A DNA stretch of 64,000 nt from Cryptosporangium phraense (GTDB lineage Bacteria; Actinomycetota; Actinomycetes; Mycobacteriales; Cryptosporangiaceae), in contig NZ_VIRS01000028.1 of assembly GCF_006912135.1 (NCBI RefSeq), positions 1-64,000 of the forward strand, read 5' to 3'. Numbering within the stretch: position 1 is the stretch's first letter; each line of letters starts with the position of its first letter. Below the pieces are notes generated by a model. That model did not search any database. It saw only the letters and a program-made list of their open reading frames with translations, and had not been told where the DNA came from. Of the stretch, positions 44,719-54,017 are shown piece by piece. The position numbers and the translations under genes are program-made.

Positions 44719-45701
44719 CGACACTCTGGGACACCACCGGCACCGACGTCGTCAAGGCGCTGTCGGAGTCGCGGCGGGCGGCGGGCTTCGTCGCCAGCGG
44801 CGTCGCGCTCACGCTCGTCGTGGTCGCCAACGAGAAGCACGTGCCGGCGGCGGAGGAGGCGGCCAGCGTGGCCGCGTCCGCCCACCCCTGCCGGCTGCTG
44901 ATCGTCGTCCGGCGCCAGATCGAGGCGCCGATGCCCCGGCTCGACGCGGAGATCTCGGTCGGTGGCCGCCTCGGCCCCGGCGAGGCCGTCGTGATGCGGA
45001 TGTACGGCCGGCTGGCGCTGCACGCCGAGTCGGTCACGCTGCCGCTGCTCGCGCCGGACGTACCGGTCGTGACCTGGTGGCACGGCGAGCCGCCGGAGAA
45101 GATCGCCTACGACCCGCTGGGTGTCTTCGCCGACCGCCGGGTCACCGACGCCCGGGAGTCCGCCGACCCGATCGGCACGCTCACGGCGCGGGCCGAGGAC
45201 TACGCCCCCGGCGACACCGACCTGGGCTGGTCCCGGACGACGCCCTGGCGCACGCTGCTGGCCGGTGCGTTCGACACGGTCACCGGGCGGCCGACCGCGG
45301 TGACGGTCACCGCGGCTCCGCGCAACGTCACCGCGACCCTGCTGGTCGGCTGGATGCGCAGCCGCCTCGGCTTGGACGTCGTCCTGGACGAGTCGGCCAA
45401 GCGCGGGATCGCCGAGGTGAACATCGACATAGACGATGGGACCCGGATCCAGGTGACCCGGCAAGACAGCAACCACGCGATCCTGCGGCGCACCGGGGTA
45501 CCCGACCGGGTCCAGCCGATGGCCCGCCGGTCGCTCGGTGAGCAGCTGGCCGAGGAGATCAAGCGGCTCGACCCCGACCAGCCGTACGGCGAGGCGCTGG
45601 GGGCGGCGACCGGGCTGACCGGTCTCAACCACCGGTCGCCGTTCCGCTCGCACGTTTGGAAGGACCCGATGCCCACCGCGACCCCCGCTCCCACGGCATG
45701 A
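44715..45701 (+). CDS. opcA: Glucose-6-phosphate dehydrogenase assembly protein OpcA
   Basis: 328 residues. Recognised by its start MTTLWDTTGTDVVKALSESR, the HPCRLLIVVRRQIEAP stretch, PVVTWWHGEPPEK and position directly after zwf. OpcA is an allosteric/assembly partner of Zwf in actinobacteria and cyanobacteria. GTG 44715 overlaps the zwf stop (GTGA), and its stop overlaps pgl (ATGA). Confidence 0.95.
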   Translation: MTTLWDTTGTDVVKALSESRRAAGFVASGVALTLVVVANEKHVPAAEEAASVAASAHPCRLLIVVRRQIEAPMPRLDAEISVGGRLGPGEAVVMRMYGRLALHAESVTLPLLAPDVPVVTWWHGEPPEKIAYDPLGVFADRRVTDARESADPIGTLTARAEDYAPGDTDLGWSRTTPWRTLLAGAFDTVTGRPTAVTVTAAPRNVTATLLVGWMRSRLGLDVVLDESAKRGIAEVNIDIDDGTRIQVTRQDSNHAILRRTGVPDRVQPMARRSLGEQLAEEIKRLDPDQPYGEALGAATGLTGLNHRSPFRSHVWKDPMPTATPAPTA

Positions 45702-46465
45702 CGGTCGGCGAGCTGTCCGTCGTCGTCCACAAAGACGCCGACGTGCTGGCGGCCGCGGCGGCCGCGCGTCTGATGGTGCGGATCGTGGACGCCCAGCAGG
45801 CGCGCGGGAGCGCGTCGATCGTCCTCACCGGGGGCGGGGTCGGGATCGGCACGCTGAAGGCGCTGAACGCGAGCCCGGCCCGGGACGCGATCGACTGGGA
45901 CGCGCTCGACGTCTGGTGGGGCGACGAGCGCTACCTGGCCCCGGGCGACGGCGAGCGCAACGAGGTGCAGGCGAACGAGGCGCTGCTCGACCACGTGCCG
46001 GTGAACCCGTCGCGGGTGCACCGGATGCCGGCCGACACCGGCAACTCGCCGGAGAGCGCGGCCGAGCAGTACGCCGACGAGCTGGCCAAGGCGGCCCGGG
46101 CCGGCGCCGACCTCCCCCGGTTCGACGTGCTGATGCTCGGCGTCGGGCCGGAGGGGCACATCGCGTCGATCTTCCCGGAGTCGCCGGCCGCGTACGACGA
46201 GGGCTCGGTGTGCGCGGTGCGCAACTGCCCGAAGCCGCCGCCGACCCGCGTCTCGCTGACGTTCGGCACGATCACCAGCGCCGACGAGGTGTGGCTGCTG
46301 GCCGCGGGCGAAGGTAAGGCCGAGGCGGTGGGGCTGGCTCTGTCCGGTGCCGGGCGCGTCCAGATCCCGGCGGCCGGCGCGCTGGGGGGCGTCCGGACGT
46401 TGTGGTTGGTGGACGAGGCCGCGGCGGTGAACGTCCCACCGGAGCTCCGGCTCCGCCGGTCGTAA
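45698..46465 (+). CDS. pgl: 6-phosphogluconolactonase
   Basis: 255 residues. DevB/NagB-like fold with VLTGGGVGIGTLKAL (about 44-58), WWGDERYLAPGDGERNE and the active-site loop LGVGPEGHIASIFPE. It hydrolyses the lactone made by Zwf. ATG 45698 is coupled to opcA. The conserved histidine-containing GPEGHIASIFP loop is intact. Last gene of the operon. Confidence 0.96.
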   Translation: MTVGELSVVVHKDADVLAAAAAARLMVRIVDAQQARGSASIVLTGGGVGIGTLKALNASPARDAIDWDALDVWWGDERYLAPGDGERNEVQANEALLDHVPVNPSRVHRMPADTGNSPESAAEQYADELAKAARAGADLPRFDVLMLGVGPEGHIASIFPESPAAYDEGSVCAVRNCPKPPPTRVSLTFGTITSADEVWLLAAGEGKAEAVGLALSGAGRVQIPAAGALGGVRTLWLVDEAAAVNVPPELRLRRS

Positions 46466-46483
46466 CGCGCGCCACCGCACGAC

Positions 46484-46515
46484 ACAGGCCCCACCCCCTG
46501 AAGGGTGGGGCCTGT
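46484..46515. terminator. Bidirectional terminator after pgl
   Basis: A perfect 13-bp stem (46484-46496 with 46503-46515), 6-nt loop, between convergent pgl and rbpA. Confidence 0.85.
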
Positions 46516-46565
46516 CGCCTGAGGCGCGCGGGACGACGTACGCGCGCCCGACCACTACTCGACTG

Positions 46566-46907
46566 CTACTCCCCGCGGCGGGCGCGGACCTTGGCCAGGG
46601 CCTCTTCGAGGATCGCCTCGCCGTCCGCGTCGCTGCGCCGCTCACGCACGTAGGCCAGGTGCGTCTTGTACGGCTCGTTGCGCGGGGCAGCGGGCGGTGC
46701 TTCCTGGTTCTTACCGGCGGGCAGCCCGCACCGCGGACAGTCCCAGTGCTCCGGCTCGGCCGCCTCGATGGCGAACGACACGCGGGTCACGTGCCCGTTC
46801 GCACAGTAGAAGGGGGTGTGGCGCCGGGGCGCCGACTCCCCCCGCTCCGCCTCTCCCATCGGCCCCGCGCCGACGCGGGTGCCTCGGATGGCATTTCCAC
46901 CAGCCAC
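46566..46907 (-). CDS. rbpA: RNA polymerase-binding protein RbpA
   Basis: 113 residues. Actinobacteria-specific factor that binds sigma and stabilises open complexes. The N-terminal tail and basic linker (GNAIRGTRVGAGPMGEAERG), the zinc core with FYCANGH and WDCPRCGLPAG, and the sigma-interacting helix (KTHLAYVRERRSDADGEAIL) are all present. GTG 46907 is the only start giving the conserved N-terminus. It lies downstream of secG on the same strand. Confidence 0.96.
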   Translation of the reverse strand: MAGGNAIRGTRVGAGPMGEAERGESAPRRHTPFYCANGHVTRVSFAIEAAEPEHWDCPRCGLPAGKNQEAPPAAPRNEPYKTHLAYVRERRSDADGEAILEEALAKVRARRGE

Positions 46908-46970
46908 GGTTACAGCGCTCCGTTCCTTCCCAGAGGGGGTGGGGGTGGTCGCTGCCGGAGGGACCGCCCG

Positions 46971-47213
46971 TCAGGACCCGGCGGTCGTCTTCAGCAGCAA
47001 CCCGAGCGTCACGATGCAGGCGAACCAGATCACGCCGGTAGCGATCGTGATCCGGTCGAGGTTCTTCTCCGCGACGGAGGAGCCGGAGAGGTTCGAGGAG
47101 ACACCGCCACCGAACATGCTGGACAGCCCACCACCCTTTCCTCGGTGGAGGAGGATGAGCAGTACAAGCGCCAAGCTCGTCAGGACGAGCACGGTCGACA
47201 CGGCGATGGTCAT
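46971..47213 (-). CDS. secG: Preprotein translocase subunit SecG
   Basis: 80 residues with two membrane helices (about 5-23 and 55-75) and the SecG loop RGKGGGLSSMFGGG between them. Part of SecYEG. A GAGAGGA ribosome site precedes ATG 47213. In related genomes gap-pgk-tpiA lies directly upstream; here that space holds a two-component system. Confidence 0.95.
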   Translation of the reverse strand: MTIAVSTVLVLTSLALVLLILLHRGKGGGLSSMFGGGVSSNLSGSSVAEKNLDRITIATGVIWFACIVTLGLLLKTTAGS

Positions 47214-47380
47214 TGCGGGTGGGGGTTCCTCTCGCTTCTCGCGGGGTCGCGGACACCGGCCCGGTTCTCCGGGGCGCCGCGCTGGGGCCGCGGCACCACT
47301 CGCACAGGATAACTGCCGCGACGGTTCAAACGTGCCGTGGTCGCCATCGACGCTGAATTTCGGAAAATTCCGTCCGATCA

Positions 47381-47401
47381 GCTGAGCAAGTATCGCTCAG
47401 C
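47381..47401 (-). terminator. Small hairpin at the kinase stop codon
   Basis: 7-bp stem (47381-47387 with 47395-47401) with the TGA stop codon of the kinase gene in its right arm. The rest of 47214-47396 shows no gene. Confidence 0.4.
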
Positions 47402-48656
47402 GTGGTTGAGGTCGTGCTACCCCACGAACCCGACCGGCGGCCGGGGCCGTCTTCGCGGGGGCGGTCAGCGTGGCCGCCACGGCCGGATCGGCGGCCGGCA
47501 GCAGCACGGTGACCTCCAGGCCACCGCCCGGACGCGCGACCGCCTGCACGGTCCCGCCGTGGGCCCCGGCCACCGCCCGGACGATCGACAGCCCCAGCCC
47601 CGCCCCGCGGGTACCCGTGCGCTCGACCCCGCCCCGGCGGAACGGCTCGAACAGGCCGGGCACCTCGCGCTGGTCGAGCTCGGGCCCGTCGTTGGCCACG
47701 ACCAGCCAGGCCTGGCGCCCGTCACCGCCGGTGCGCACCGACAGCTCGCCGTGCGTCACGTTGTAGCGGACCGCGTTCTCGACCAGGTTGCCGGCCAGCC
47801 GCTCCAGCAGGCTCGGGTCGCCGACCACGATCGCCGGCGCGAAGTCGGTGGTGACCTGCAGGTTCAGCCGCTCGCTCTCGGTCGCGACCGCGGACAGCGT
47901 CGACGGCACCCCGCGGGCCAGGTCGACCGGCACCTGCTTGGCCAGCCGACCGGCCTGGGCCTCGGTGCGGGCGAGCAGCAGCAGCGCCTCGATCAGGTCG
48001 TTGGCCCGCCCGGACGCGTCCCGGACGACCGTGCCCATCCGGCGCAGGTCGTCGTTGGTGGCGTCCTCGTCGGCGAGCGTCACGTCGATCTCGGTGCGCA
48101 TGACCGCCAGCGGGGTTCTCAGCTCGTGGCTGGCGTTCGCGACGAACCGCTTCTGGCTGCCGAACGCCGCCGACAACCGGTCGAGCATGCCGTCGAACGT
48201 GTCGGCGAGTTCCTTGACCTCGTCGTCCGGTCCGGTGTGGTGCAGCCGGTGGTCGAGCGTCTCGGTGGAGAGCCGGCGGGCGGTGACCGTGACCTGGTGC
48301 AGCGGGCGCAGCGCCCGGCCGGTGAGCAGGTGGCCGCCCACTATCCCGGCGATACCGATCACCAGCAGGGCCAGGAAGCCCTTCACCAGCAGCTCGGTCG
48401 TCGTGGTGGACGCCATGCTGTCTTGCCAGGCGGTGGCGCTCTCGGTGTGCGTGGTGCCGTCCGCGTCCACCAGCGTGACGCTGGAGCCCGGGGCGAGCTG
48501 GTCGGTGGACATCAGCTGGTCGCGCACCAGCAGCCAGGCCAGCACGAGCAGCAGCAGCCCGGCCCCGAACAGCAGGACGCCGTTGAGCAGCGTCAGCCGC
48601 AGCCGGAGCGTCGGCCGGAGCCGGCCGGGCTTCTTCTCGGCCCCGTACACGGTCAT
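47397..48656 (-). CDS. Sensor histidine kinase, OmpR-associated
   Basis: 419 residues. Two membrane helices (about 20-45 and 88-110) flank a short external domain (45-88), then HAMP (about 110-165), HisKA with NASHELRTPLAVMR (His about 177), and HATPase_c with NLVENAVRYN, DGPELDQ and GLGLSIVRAVAGAHGG. The small sensor loop suggests detection of a small envelope signal. ATG overlaps the regulator stop (ATGA). The C-terminal 25 residues are Ala/Pro-rich. Confidence 0.93.
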   Translation of the reverse strand: MTVYGAEKKPGRLRPTLRLRLTLLNGVLLFGAGLLLLVLAWLLVRDQLMSTDQLAPGSSVTLVDADGTTHTESATAWQDSMASTTTTELLVKGFLALLVIGIAGIVGGHLLTGRALRPLHQVTVTARRLSTETLDHRLHHTGPDDEVKELADTFDGMLDRLSAAFGSQKRFVANASHELRTPLAVMRTEIDVTLADEDATNDDLRRMGTVVRDASGRANDLIEALLLLARTEAQAGRLAKQVPVDLARGVPSTLSAVATESERLNLQVTTDFAPAIVVGDPSLLERLAGNLVENAVRYNVTHGELSVRTGGDGRQAWLVVANDGPELDQREVPGLFEPFRRGGVERTGTRGAGLGLSIVRAVAGAHGGTVQAVARPGGGLEVTVLLPAADPAVAATLTAPAKTAPAAGRVRGVARPQPR

Positions 48657-49315
48657 CTCGGCGTCACCCGGTAGCCGGCCCCGACCACCGTCTCTATCAG
48701 CGGCGGGTCGCCGAGCTTCTTGCGCAGCGTCATCATCGTCACCCGCACGGTGGTGGTGAACGGGTCGGCGTTGGCGTCCCAGACGCGCTCGAGCAGCTCC
48801 TCGCTGGAGATGACCGCGCCGCGGGCCGACAGCAGCACCTCGAGGACGCCGAACTCCTTGCGGGTCAGGTCCACCGGACGCCCGGCCCGGCTGACCACCC
48901 GGCGGGCCGGGTCGAGCTCGACGTCGCCGACGGTCAGCACCGGGGGCGCGGGCGGGGTGGCCCGGCGGCCGAGCGCACGCACCCGGGCCACCAGCTCCTC
49001 GAACGCGAACGGCTTGGCCAGGTAGTCGTCGGCGCCGATGCCGAGGCCCTCGACGCGGTCGGCGACCGTGCCGCTGGCCGTCAGCATCAGCACCCGAGTG
49101 AGCGAGCCCGACGCGGCCAGCTCGGTGCAGATCACGTCGCCGTGCACGCCCGGGAGGTCCCGGTCGAGCACGACGACGTCGTACCGCGTGACGGTGGCCA
49201 TCTCCTGGCCGTCGGTGCCGTGGTAGGCGACGTCGACGGCCATTCCCTCGCGGCGGAGGCCCCGGGCCACCGCGTCGGCGAGCGCCCGCTCGTCCTCGAT
49301 CACCAGCACCCGCAC
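48653..49315 (-). CDS. Response regulator, OmpR/PhoB type
   Basis: 220 residues. Receiver with EDERALADAVARGL, phospho-acceptor Asp51 in VVVLDRDLPG, LTASG and Lys in YLAKPFAFEEL; winged-helix effector with LTRKEFGVLEVLLSARG and TTVRVTMMTLRKKLG. GTG 49315 has GAGGGG 8 nt upstream. It heads the leftward kinase operon. Confidence 0.95.
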   Translation of the reverse strand: MRVLVIEDERALADAVARGLRREGMAVDVAYHGTDGQEMATVTRYDVVVLDRDLPGVHGDVICTELAASGSLTRVLMLTASGTVADRVEGLGIGADDYLAKPFAFEELVARVRALGRRATPPAPPVLTVGDVELDPARRVVSRAGRPVDLTRKEFGVLEVLLSARGAVISSEELLERVWDANADPFTTTVRVTMMTLRKKLGDPPLIETVVGAGYRVTPR

Positions 49316-49369
49316 GTCCGTGGCCCCTCACCGTCGTTCAACCGCTGGCAACGACGGTAATCCCTGAAG

Positions 49370-50020
49370 TCACGAACCGGGCTTGAGCACCACGGTCGTG
49401 CCGGGGTCGGCGGCCACCTGCAGGGTGCGCAGGTGCAGGAGGGACGGGTGCTCCTCCACGAGCCGGGCCGCGTTGGCCAGCGTGCGGAGCGCGGCCGCCT
49501 CCGAGCGGGCCCGCTCGAGCTCGGCCCGTCCGCGCTCGACCGTCAGCGCGGTCTCGGCGAACGCACGGCGCAGCTCGGCCCCGAGCATCAGGTCCTTGAC
49601 CGCCACCGAGTCGACCGCGATCCCGACCGCCTCGGCGGCCGCGGCCACCGGAGCCGTCAGGCCGTCTCCGAGCGCGCCGCGGTCCCGGATGGCTGCCTCG
49701 AGCGCCAGACCGGCCACGCGGTCGCGTAGGACGGTCTGGACGGCCGCGTAGAGCACGTCCAGCGGACGCTCGGCGCTCGCGTGGTACCCGGCCGGGTCGG
49801 CGACCCGCCACGAGACGAGCGCGCTGACCTTGACCGTGAGCCCGTCGGCGGTGAGCAGCTCCTGGCCGGGCACGGTGAGCAGCGCCGGCCGCAGGTCGAT
49901 CCGCACCAGCGTGGTGCGGCCCGCCCGGTAGCCGTGCCGACCGGGCCCCAGCACCGCGCCCCGCACTCCGTCGACGTACGTCACCACGCGCTCGTACTCC
50001 ATCACGGTGACCTTCGCCAT
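49370..50020 (-). CDS. SPFH/band 7 protein (slipin type)
   Basis: 216 residues. The SPFH domain begins almost at the N-terminus (MAKVTVMEYERVVTYVDGVR), with TADGLTVKVSALVSWRVADP, AAVQTVLRDRVAGL and an Ala/Glu/Arg coiled segment near 160-185. Unlike most stomatins it has no N-terminal membrane helix, so it is probably peripheral or cytoplasmic. ATG 50020 has a full AAGGAGG 5 nt upstream. Function in this context unknown. Confidence 0.85.
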   Translation of the reverse strand: MAKVTVMEYERVVTYVDGVRGAVLGPGRHGYRAGRTTLVRIDLRPALLTVPGQELLTADGLTVKVSALVSWRVADPAGYHASAERPLDVLYAAVQTVLRDRVAGLALEAAIRDRGALGDGLTAPVAAAAEAVGIAVDSVAVKDLMLGAELRRAFAETALTVERGRAELERARSEAAALRTLANAARLVEEHPSLLHLRTLQVAADPGTTVVLKPGS

Positions 50021-50333
50021 CGCCGCCTCCTTCCGCTGTCGTCGTTCTGTCGTGCGCACGGGTCCGCCGCCTCGGCGTGACGGTGGGGGCGTCCACCTCG
50101 CGGTGAGCCCGCAGGACCGGCCCGCCGAAGACGGCGGCGGACCCGCGCGTAGTCGGGAGTCGAACCCGTTTTCCCAGTTGGAGGGGGTGCCGACGTGCGG
50201 GACGAGCCCGGCGATGCCGGTTCGCCACTGGCCTCCCCCGTCGAGAAACGGTAGGTGCGAAAGGGACACCGGGCAATCGAAAATGCGGACCGCGCTGAAT
50301 CCGCGGGCAGGCCGATGTGGTATCGATCGCGGG
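50021..50333. other. Divergent intergenic region, no gene recognised
   Basis: 313 nt between the slipin and HEAT-like genes. It contains TATCGA (50321-50326), 7 nt before GTG 50334. On the leftward strand it has a tRNA T-arm-like string (50150-50168), which I do not accept as a tRNA. Confidence 0.4.
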
Positions 50334-51290
50334 GTGCGCATGCTGTCCACTCCCCCACCACCACCCCCATCGACCCCGGTGCCACTCGCCGGTCTCGATG
50401 CGGTGCCGTGGAACCGGCTGCACCACGCCTACGGAGTCGCCACCGACGTCCCGGGGCACCTCCGTTCCTTACGCTCCCCCGACCCCGACGTCCGGCAGAA
50501 CGCCTGCGCGGCGCTGCTCGGCACCGTCTACCACCAGGGCACCCGCTGGCAGGCGACGCGGTACGTGGTGCAGTTCGTGGCCGGGCTGATCGACTCCCGG
50601 GACACCCCCGACCGGGCGATCCTGATCGGACTGTTGCGCGCGCTCTCGGTCGGCGACCGGGAAGACGGCGAGCTCCCGTTCGCGCCCGAGGCCGCTTTCG
50701 CCGGCGCGCGGGGAGTCACGCCGGAGACCGAGCGCACGGTGCTCACCTGGCTCTACGACGAGGAGACCCGCCCCGACGAGCAGCAGCTGGCCGCCACCGA
50801 CGCGGTGGCCGCGTACTGGGCCCAGGCGGCCTACGAGGCCGGGGCCCGGCACGGCTACCGGTACCTGAACTGGCTCGCCGACCCCGACCCGGCGGTCGCG
50901 GCCGGTGCGGCCGAGCTGCTGGCCTGGTTCCCGGGGACGCCGGGCGTGGTGCCTGCGCTGATCGCGGTGCCCGACGACGAGCCCCGTGCGCTGGCCCGGT
51001 CGAGCGCCAACCTGAGCCTCGGACATCTGGGGCGCACCGCGACCGGCAACATCGAGGTGGACGCCCGGCTCGTCGAGCTGCTGGGCGCAGCGCACCTCAC
51101 CGTCCAGCTGACGGCCGCGGTGGCGCTGGCCTACCGGCACGGCACCTCGTTGCCGCCCGGGGCGCTCCAGGTGCTCCTGGAGGCGCGGACGCGCAAGGTG
51201 GGGCGGCGGGAGTGGAGCGACATCTGGCCCTGGGACCGCCCCCCGGCCGCCTTCGCCGACCTGGCCCTCCGAAAGGCCTCCCCGAGCTGA
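50334..51290 (+). CDS. HEAT-repeat-like protein, unknown function
   Basis: 318 residues, all-helical and rich in Ala/Leu, with repeat-like stretches (SPDPDVRQNACAALLGTVYH, DPDPAVAAGAAELLAWFPG, LTVQLTAAVALAYRHG) typical of HEAT/Armadillo solenoids. A Pro-rich stretch (STPPPPPPSTPVP) follows the start. GTG 50334 is preferred over ATG 50340 because TATCGA (50321-50326) stands 7 nt before it. I recall similar proteins in actinobacteria, sometimes annotated only as hypothetical. It is followed closely by a VapBC pair. Confidence 0.65.
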   Translation: MRMLSTPPPPPPSTPVPLAGLDAVPWNRLHHAYGVATDVPGHLRSLRSPDPDVRQNACAALLGTVYHQGTRWQATRYVVQFVAGLIDSRDTPDRAILIGLLRALSVGDREDGELPFAPEAAFAGARGVTPETERTVLTWLYDEETRPDEQQLAATDAVAAYWAQAAYEAGARHGYRYLNWLADPDPAVAAGAAELLAWFPGTPGVVPALIAVPDDEPRALARSSANLSLGHLGRTATGNIEVDARLVELLGAAHLTVQLTAAVALAYRHGTSLPPGALQVLLEARTRKVGRREWSDIWPWDRPPAAFADLALRKASPS

Positions 51291-51298
51291 GCTCGTTG

Positions 51299-51315
51299 AT
51301 GCATAATGCATGCAT
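51299..51315. promoter_or_regulatory. vapB promoter/operator
   Basis: ATGCAT repeats at 51299-51304 and 51306-51311 overlap a CATAAT -10 (51302-51307), which is 6 nt before ATG 51314. Palindromic sites over the promoter are typical of autoregulated VapBC. Confidence 0.55.
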
Positions 51316-51547
51316 GACAGCTCTCCAGGTTCGGGATGTCCCCGACGACGTCCGGGACGCGTTGGTCGAGCAGGCCCGCGCCCAGGGGCAGTCGCTCCAG
51401 GCGTTCCTGTTCGAGGTGCTGCGCCGGCAGGCTCGCCGTCCGGCCAACGCGGCGGTGCTCCAGCGGTTCGCGCAGCGTTCCGACGGCACCCGCGCCGCGC
51501 CGGGCGAGACCGCCGCCGCGCTCGCGGAGGAACGCGACCACAGATGA
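51314..51547 (+). CDS. vapB: VapB/FitA-like antitoxin
   Basis: 77 residues. A ribbon-helix-helix N-terminus (LQVRDVPDDVRDALVEQARA, then QSLQAFLFEVLRR) and a flexible C-terminal tail to bind the toxin. ATG 51314 appears leaderless. It overlaps the toxin gene by 4 nt (ATGA). Confidence 0.9.
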   Translation: MTALQVRDVPDDVRDALVEQARAQGQSLQAFLFEVLRRQARRPANAAVLQRFAQRSDGTRAAPGETAAALAEERDHR

Positions 51548-51936
51548 TCGTCGTCGACGCCTGCGTCCTCGCCGACGCGATGATGGACGACGGCCCGGTG
51601 GGTGACGCGGCACGGTCGGCGCTCTCGGCCGACCTGGTGTGGGCCGCGCCGACCCACCTCTTCGTCGAGGTGCTCTCGGTCGTCCGCAAGAAGGCGCGGG
51701 CCGGCGCCCTGGCCCCGGCGCGGGCCGCCGAGATCGCGGCGGCGCTCCCCGAACTGGTCATCGACCAGGTCGACGCGGTGCAGCTCACCGACCGCATCTG
51801 GGAGCTCCGCGAGAACCTCACCACCTACGACGCCGCCTACGTGGCCGCAGCCGAGCTCTACGAATGTGCGGTCGTGACCAGTGACGCCCGGCTGGCCAAA
51901 GCGCCGGGCGTCCGCTGTCCGGTCGAACTCCTCTAG
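51544..51936 (+). CDS. vapC: VapC PIN-domain toxin
   Basis: 130 residues. PIN-domain ribonuclease with the acidic quartet: Asp5 in [12 protein letters not shown], Glu about 42 in [12 protein letters not shown], Asp about 98 in [12 protein letters not shown] and Asp about 115 in TSDARLAK. Such toxins cut tRNA or rRNA when the antitoxin is lost. Cognate to vapB. It overlaps dxs by 4 bp tail to tail. Confidence 0.93.
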   Translation: MIVVDACVLADAMMDDGPVGDAARSALSADLVWAAPTHLFVEVLSVVRKKARAGALAPARAAEIAAALPELVIDQVDAVQLTDRIWELRENLTTYDAAYVAAAELYECAVVTSDARLAKAPGVRCPVELL

Positions 51937-53849
51937 CGGGCCGCCCATTCATCGGTCGGCTGGTCGGCTTTCAGGGCCGCCCATTCGGTGATCTGGCGGG
52001 CGATGTCCTGGGCGGTCAGGCCCAGGTCGGCCAGGATCTCCGCGCGCGTGCCGTGCGGGTGCCAGTCGGCCGGAACGCCCAGATCCCGGACCGGCACCGA
52101 CACACCCGCGTCCGACATCGCCTGTACCAGCGCCGTTCCGACGCCGCCGGCGCGGACGCCGTCCTCCAGCGACACCACCAGCGCCGCGTCGCGGGTCAGG
52201 TCGACCAGCGACGCGGGCACCGGACGCACCCAGCGCGGATCGACGACCGTGACCCGGATCCCGTGCTCGGCCGCCCGCGCGGCCACCTCGACCGCGGTGT
52301 GGGCGAACGCACCGACCGACACCAGCAGCACGTCCGGCTTCTTCCCGGCGTCGACCAGCACGTCGACCCCGCCGACGCGGGAGACCGCGGGCAGGTCGGC
52401 CGGCACCGCGCCGGTCGGGAACCGCACGACGGTCGGGCCGTCGGAGACCGCGACCGCCTCCCGGAACTCCTCGCGGAGGGTCGACGCGTCCCGCGGCGCC
52501 GCCACCCGGATCCCCGGCACGACGCCGAGGATCGACAGGTCCCAGATGCCGTAGTGGCTGGGCCCGTCGGGCCCGGTGATGCCGGCCCGGTCGAGCACGA
52601 ACGTGACCGGCAGCCCGTGCATCGCCACGTCGAGCAGCGTCTGGTCGAACGCCCGGTTCAGGAACGTCGCGTAGACGCCGACGACCGGGTGCATCCCGCC
52701 CATGGCCAGCCCGGCCGCGGACGTGACCGCGTGCTGCTCGGCGATGCCCACGTCGTAGGCCCGCTCGGGGAACCGCTGGGCCAGCTTGTCGATGCCGGTC
52801 GGGATCGCCATCGCCGCGGTGATGCCGACGATGTCCTCCCGCTCCTCGGCGACCGCGACCAGCTCCTCGGAGAAGACCTTCGTCCACTTCAGGCTCGGTG
52901 CCGCCAGCGGCTTGCCGGTCGCCGGGTCGAAGGCGCCCGGGCCGTGGAAGTTGTCGGCCTCGTCGGCCTCGGCCGGCGCGTACCCGTAACCCTTGCGGGT
53001 GACCGCGTGCACGATCACCGGTCCGCCGAACGACTTCGCCCGGCGCAGCGCGGACTCCAGCGCGCCGAGGTCGTGCCCGTCGACCGGCCCGACGTACTTG
53101 AGGCCGAGGTCCTCGAACATGCCCTGCGGGCTGATCGCGTCCTTCAAGCCTCGTTTGACGCCGTGCAGCGCGTCGTAGAGCGGCGCGCCGACGAGCGGTG
53201 TGCGCGAGAGCGAGTCGCGGACGAGGTCGAGCACCCGCTCGTAGCCCGGGTTGAGCCGCAGGGTCGCGAGGTGGTTGGCGAGGCCGCCGATCGTCGGCGC
53301 GTACGAGCGGCCGTTGTCGTTGACGACGATGACGACCGGCCGGTCCTTACCCGCGGCGATGTTGTTGATCGCCTCCCAGCACATGCCGCCGGTCAGCGCC
53401 CCGTCGCCGACCAGCGCGACCACGTGACGCTTCTCGCCGCGCAGCGCGAACGCCTTGGCCAGGCCGTCGGCGTAGGAGAGCGCGGTGGACGCGTGCGAGT
53501 TCTCGACCAGGTCGTGCGCGGACTCGGCCCGGCTCGGGTAGCCCGACAGCCCGCCGCGCTGGCGCAGCTTCTCGAAGTCGTGCCTTCCGGTGAGCAGCTT
53601 GTGCACGTAGGCCTGGTGGCCGGTGTCGAACAGGATCTTGTCGGCCGGCGAGTCGAACACCCGGTGCATCGCGATCGTCAGCTCGACCGCGCCGAGGTTC
53701 GGGCCCAGGTGACCGCCGGTGCGCGAGACCTTGGCGACCAGGAAGTCGCGGATCTCCGCAGCCAGCGTGGGCAATGCCTCGGCGGGCAGGGCCCGCAGCT
53801 GCTCGGGAGAAGAGACGCTGGCCAACAGCTCATGGGCCTGGTCGGACAC
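51933..53849 (-). CDS. dxs: 1-deoxy-D-xylulose-5-phosphate synthase
   Basis: 638 residues. First step of the MEP isoprenoid pathway. TPP motif [20 protein letters not shown] with [15 protein letters not shown]-terminal [20 protein letters not shown], and the transketolase-like [15 protein letters not shown] and [18 protein letters not shown] 53849 is the best family start, with GAGGAG about 11 nt upstream. Divergent orientation relative to the T-tailed terminator and hairpin copy 2. Confidence 0.97.
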   Translation of the reverse strand: MSDQAHELLASVSSPEQLRALPAEALPTLAAEIRDFLVAKVSRTGGHLGPNLGAVELTIAMHRVFDSPADKILFDTGHQAYVHKLLTGRHDFEKLRQRGGLSGYPSRAESAHDLVENSHASTALSYADGLAKAFALRGEKRHVVALVGDGALTGGMCWEAINNIAAGKDRPVVIVVNDNGRSYAPTIGGLANHLATLRLNPGYERVLDLVRDSLSRTPLVGAPLYDALHGVKRGLKDAISPQGMFEDLGLKYVGPVDGHDLGALESALRRAKSFGGPVIVHAVTRKGYGYAPAEADEADNFHGPGAFDPATGKPLAAPSLKWTKVFSEELVAVAEEREDIVGITAAMAIPTGIDKLAQRFPERAYDVGIAEQHAVTSAAGLAMGGMHPVVGVYATFLNRAFDQTLLDVAMHGLPVTFVLDRAGITGPDGPSHYGIWDLSILGVVPGIRVAAPRDASTLREEFREAVAVSDGPTVVRFPTGAVPADLPAVSRVGGVDVLVDAGKKPDVLLVSVGAFAHTAVEVAARAAEHGIRVTVVDPRWVRPVPASLVDLTRDAALVVSLEDGVRAGGVGTALVQAMSDAGVSVPVRDLGVPADWHPHGTRAEILADLGLTAQDIARQITEWAALKADQPTDEWAAR

Positions 53850-53969
53850 GATGGCGGCAACTCCTCGCGCTGGCTGGTTCAGGATTTCGAGTCTAGCCAC
53901 GGCCGTCCCGGCCGCATCTCGGGGCGCTTCCGCGCGACCGAATCCCCACGAAATCTCCACACCAACGCC

Positions 53970-54010
53970 GCGGACGCTGTGCGTGAGCACAGCGTCCGCA
54001 TTTGTCTTTT
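53970..54010 (+). terminator. Canonical T-tailed terminator with no + strand gene upstream
   Basis: A perfect 13-bp stem (53970-53982 with 53987-53999), 4-nt loop, then ATTTGTCTTTT. Read on the + strand it is a textbook intrinsic terminator, yet the nearest genes on both sides run leftward. Confidence 0.8.
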
Positions 54011-54017
54011 GGTAAGA

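Noticed and set aside
50150-50168. Leftward-strand string CGGGTTCGACTCCCG resembling a tRNA T-arm
   Set aside because: No matching acceptor, D or anticodon stems can be drawn around it, and the flanking sequence gives no cloverleaf. At most a tRNA-derived scrap.
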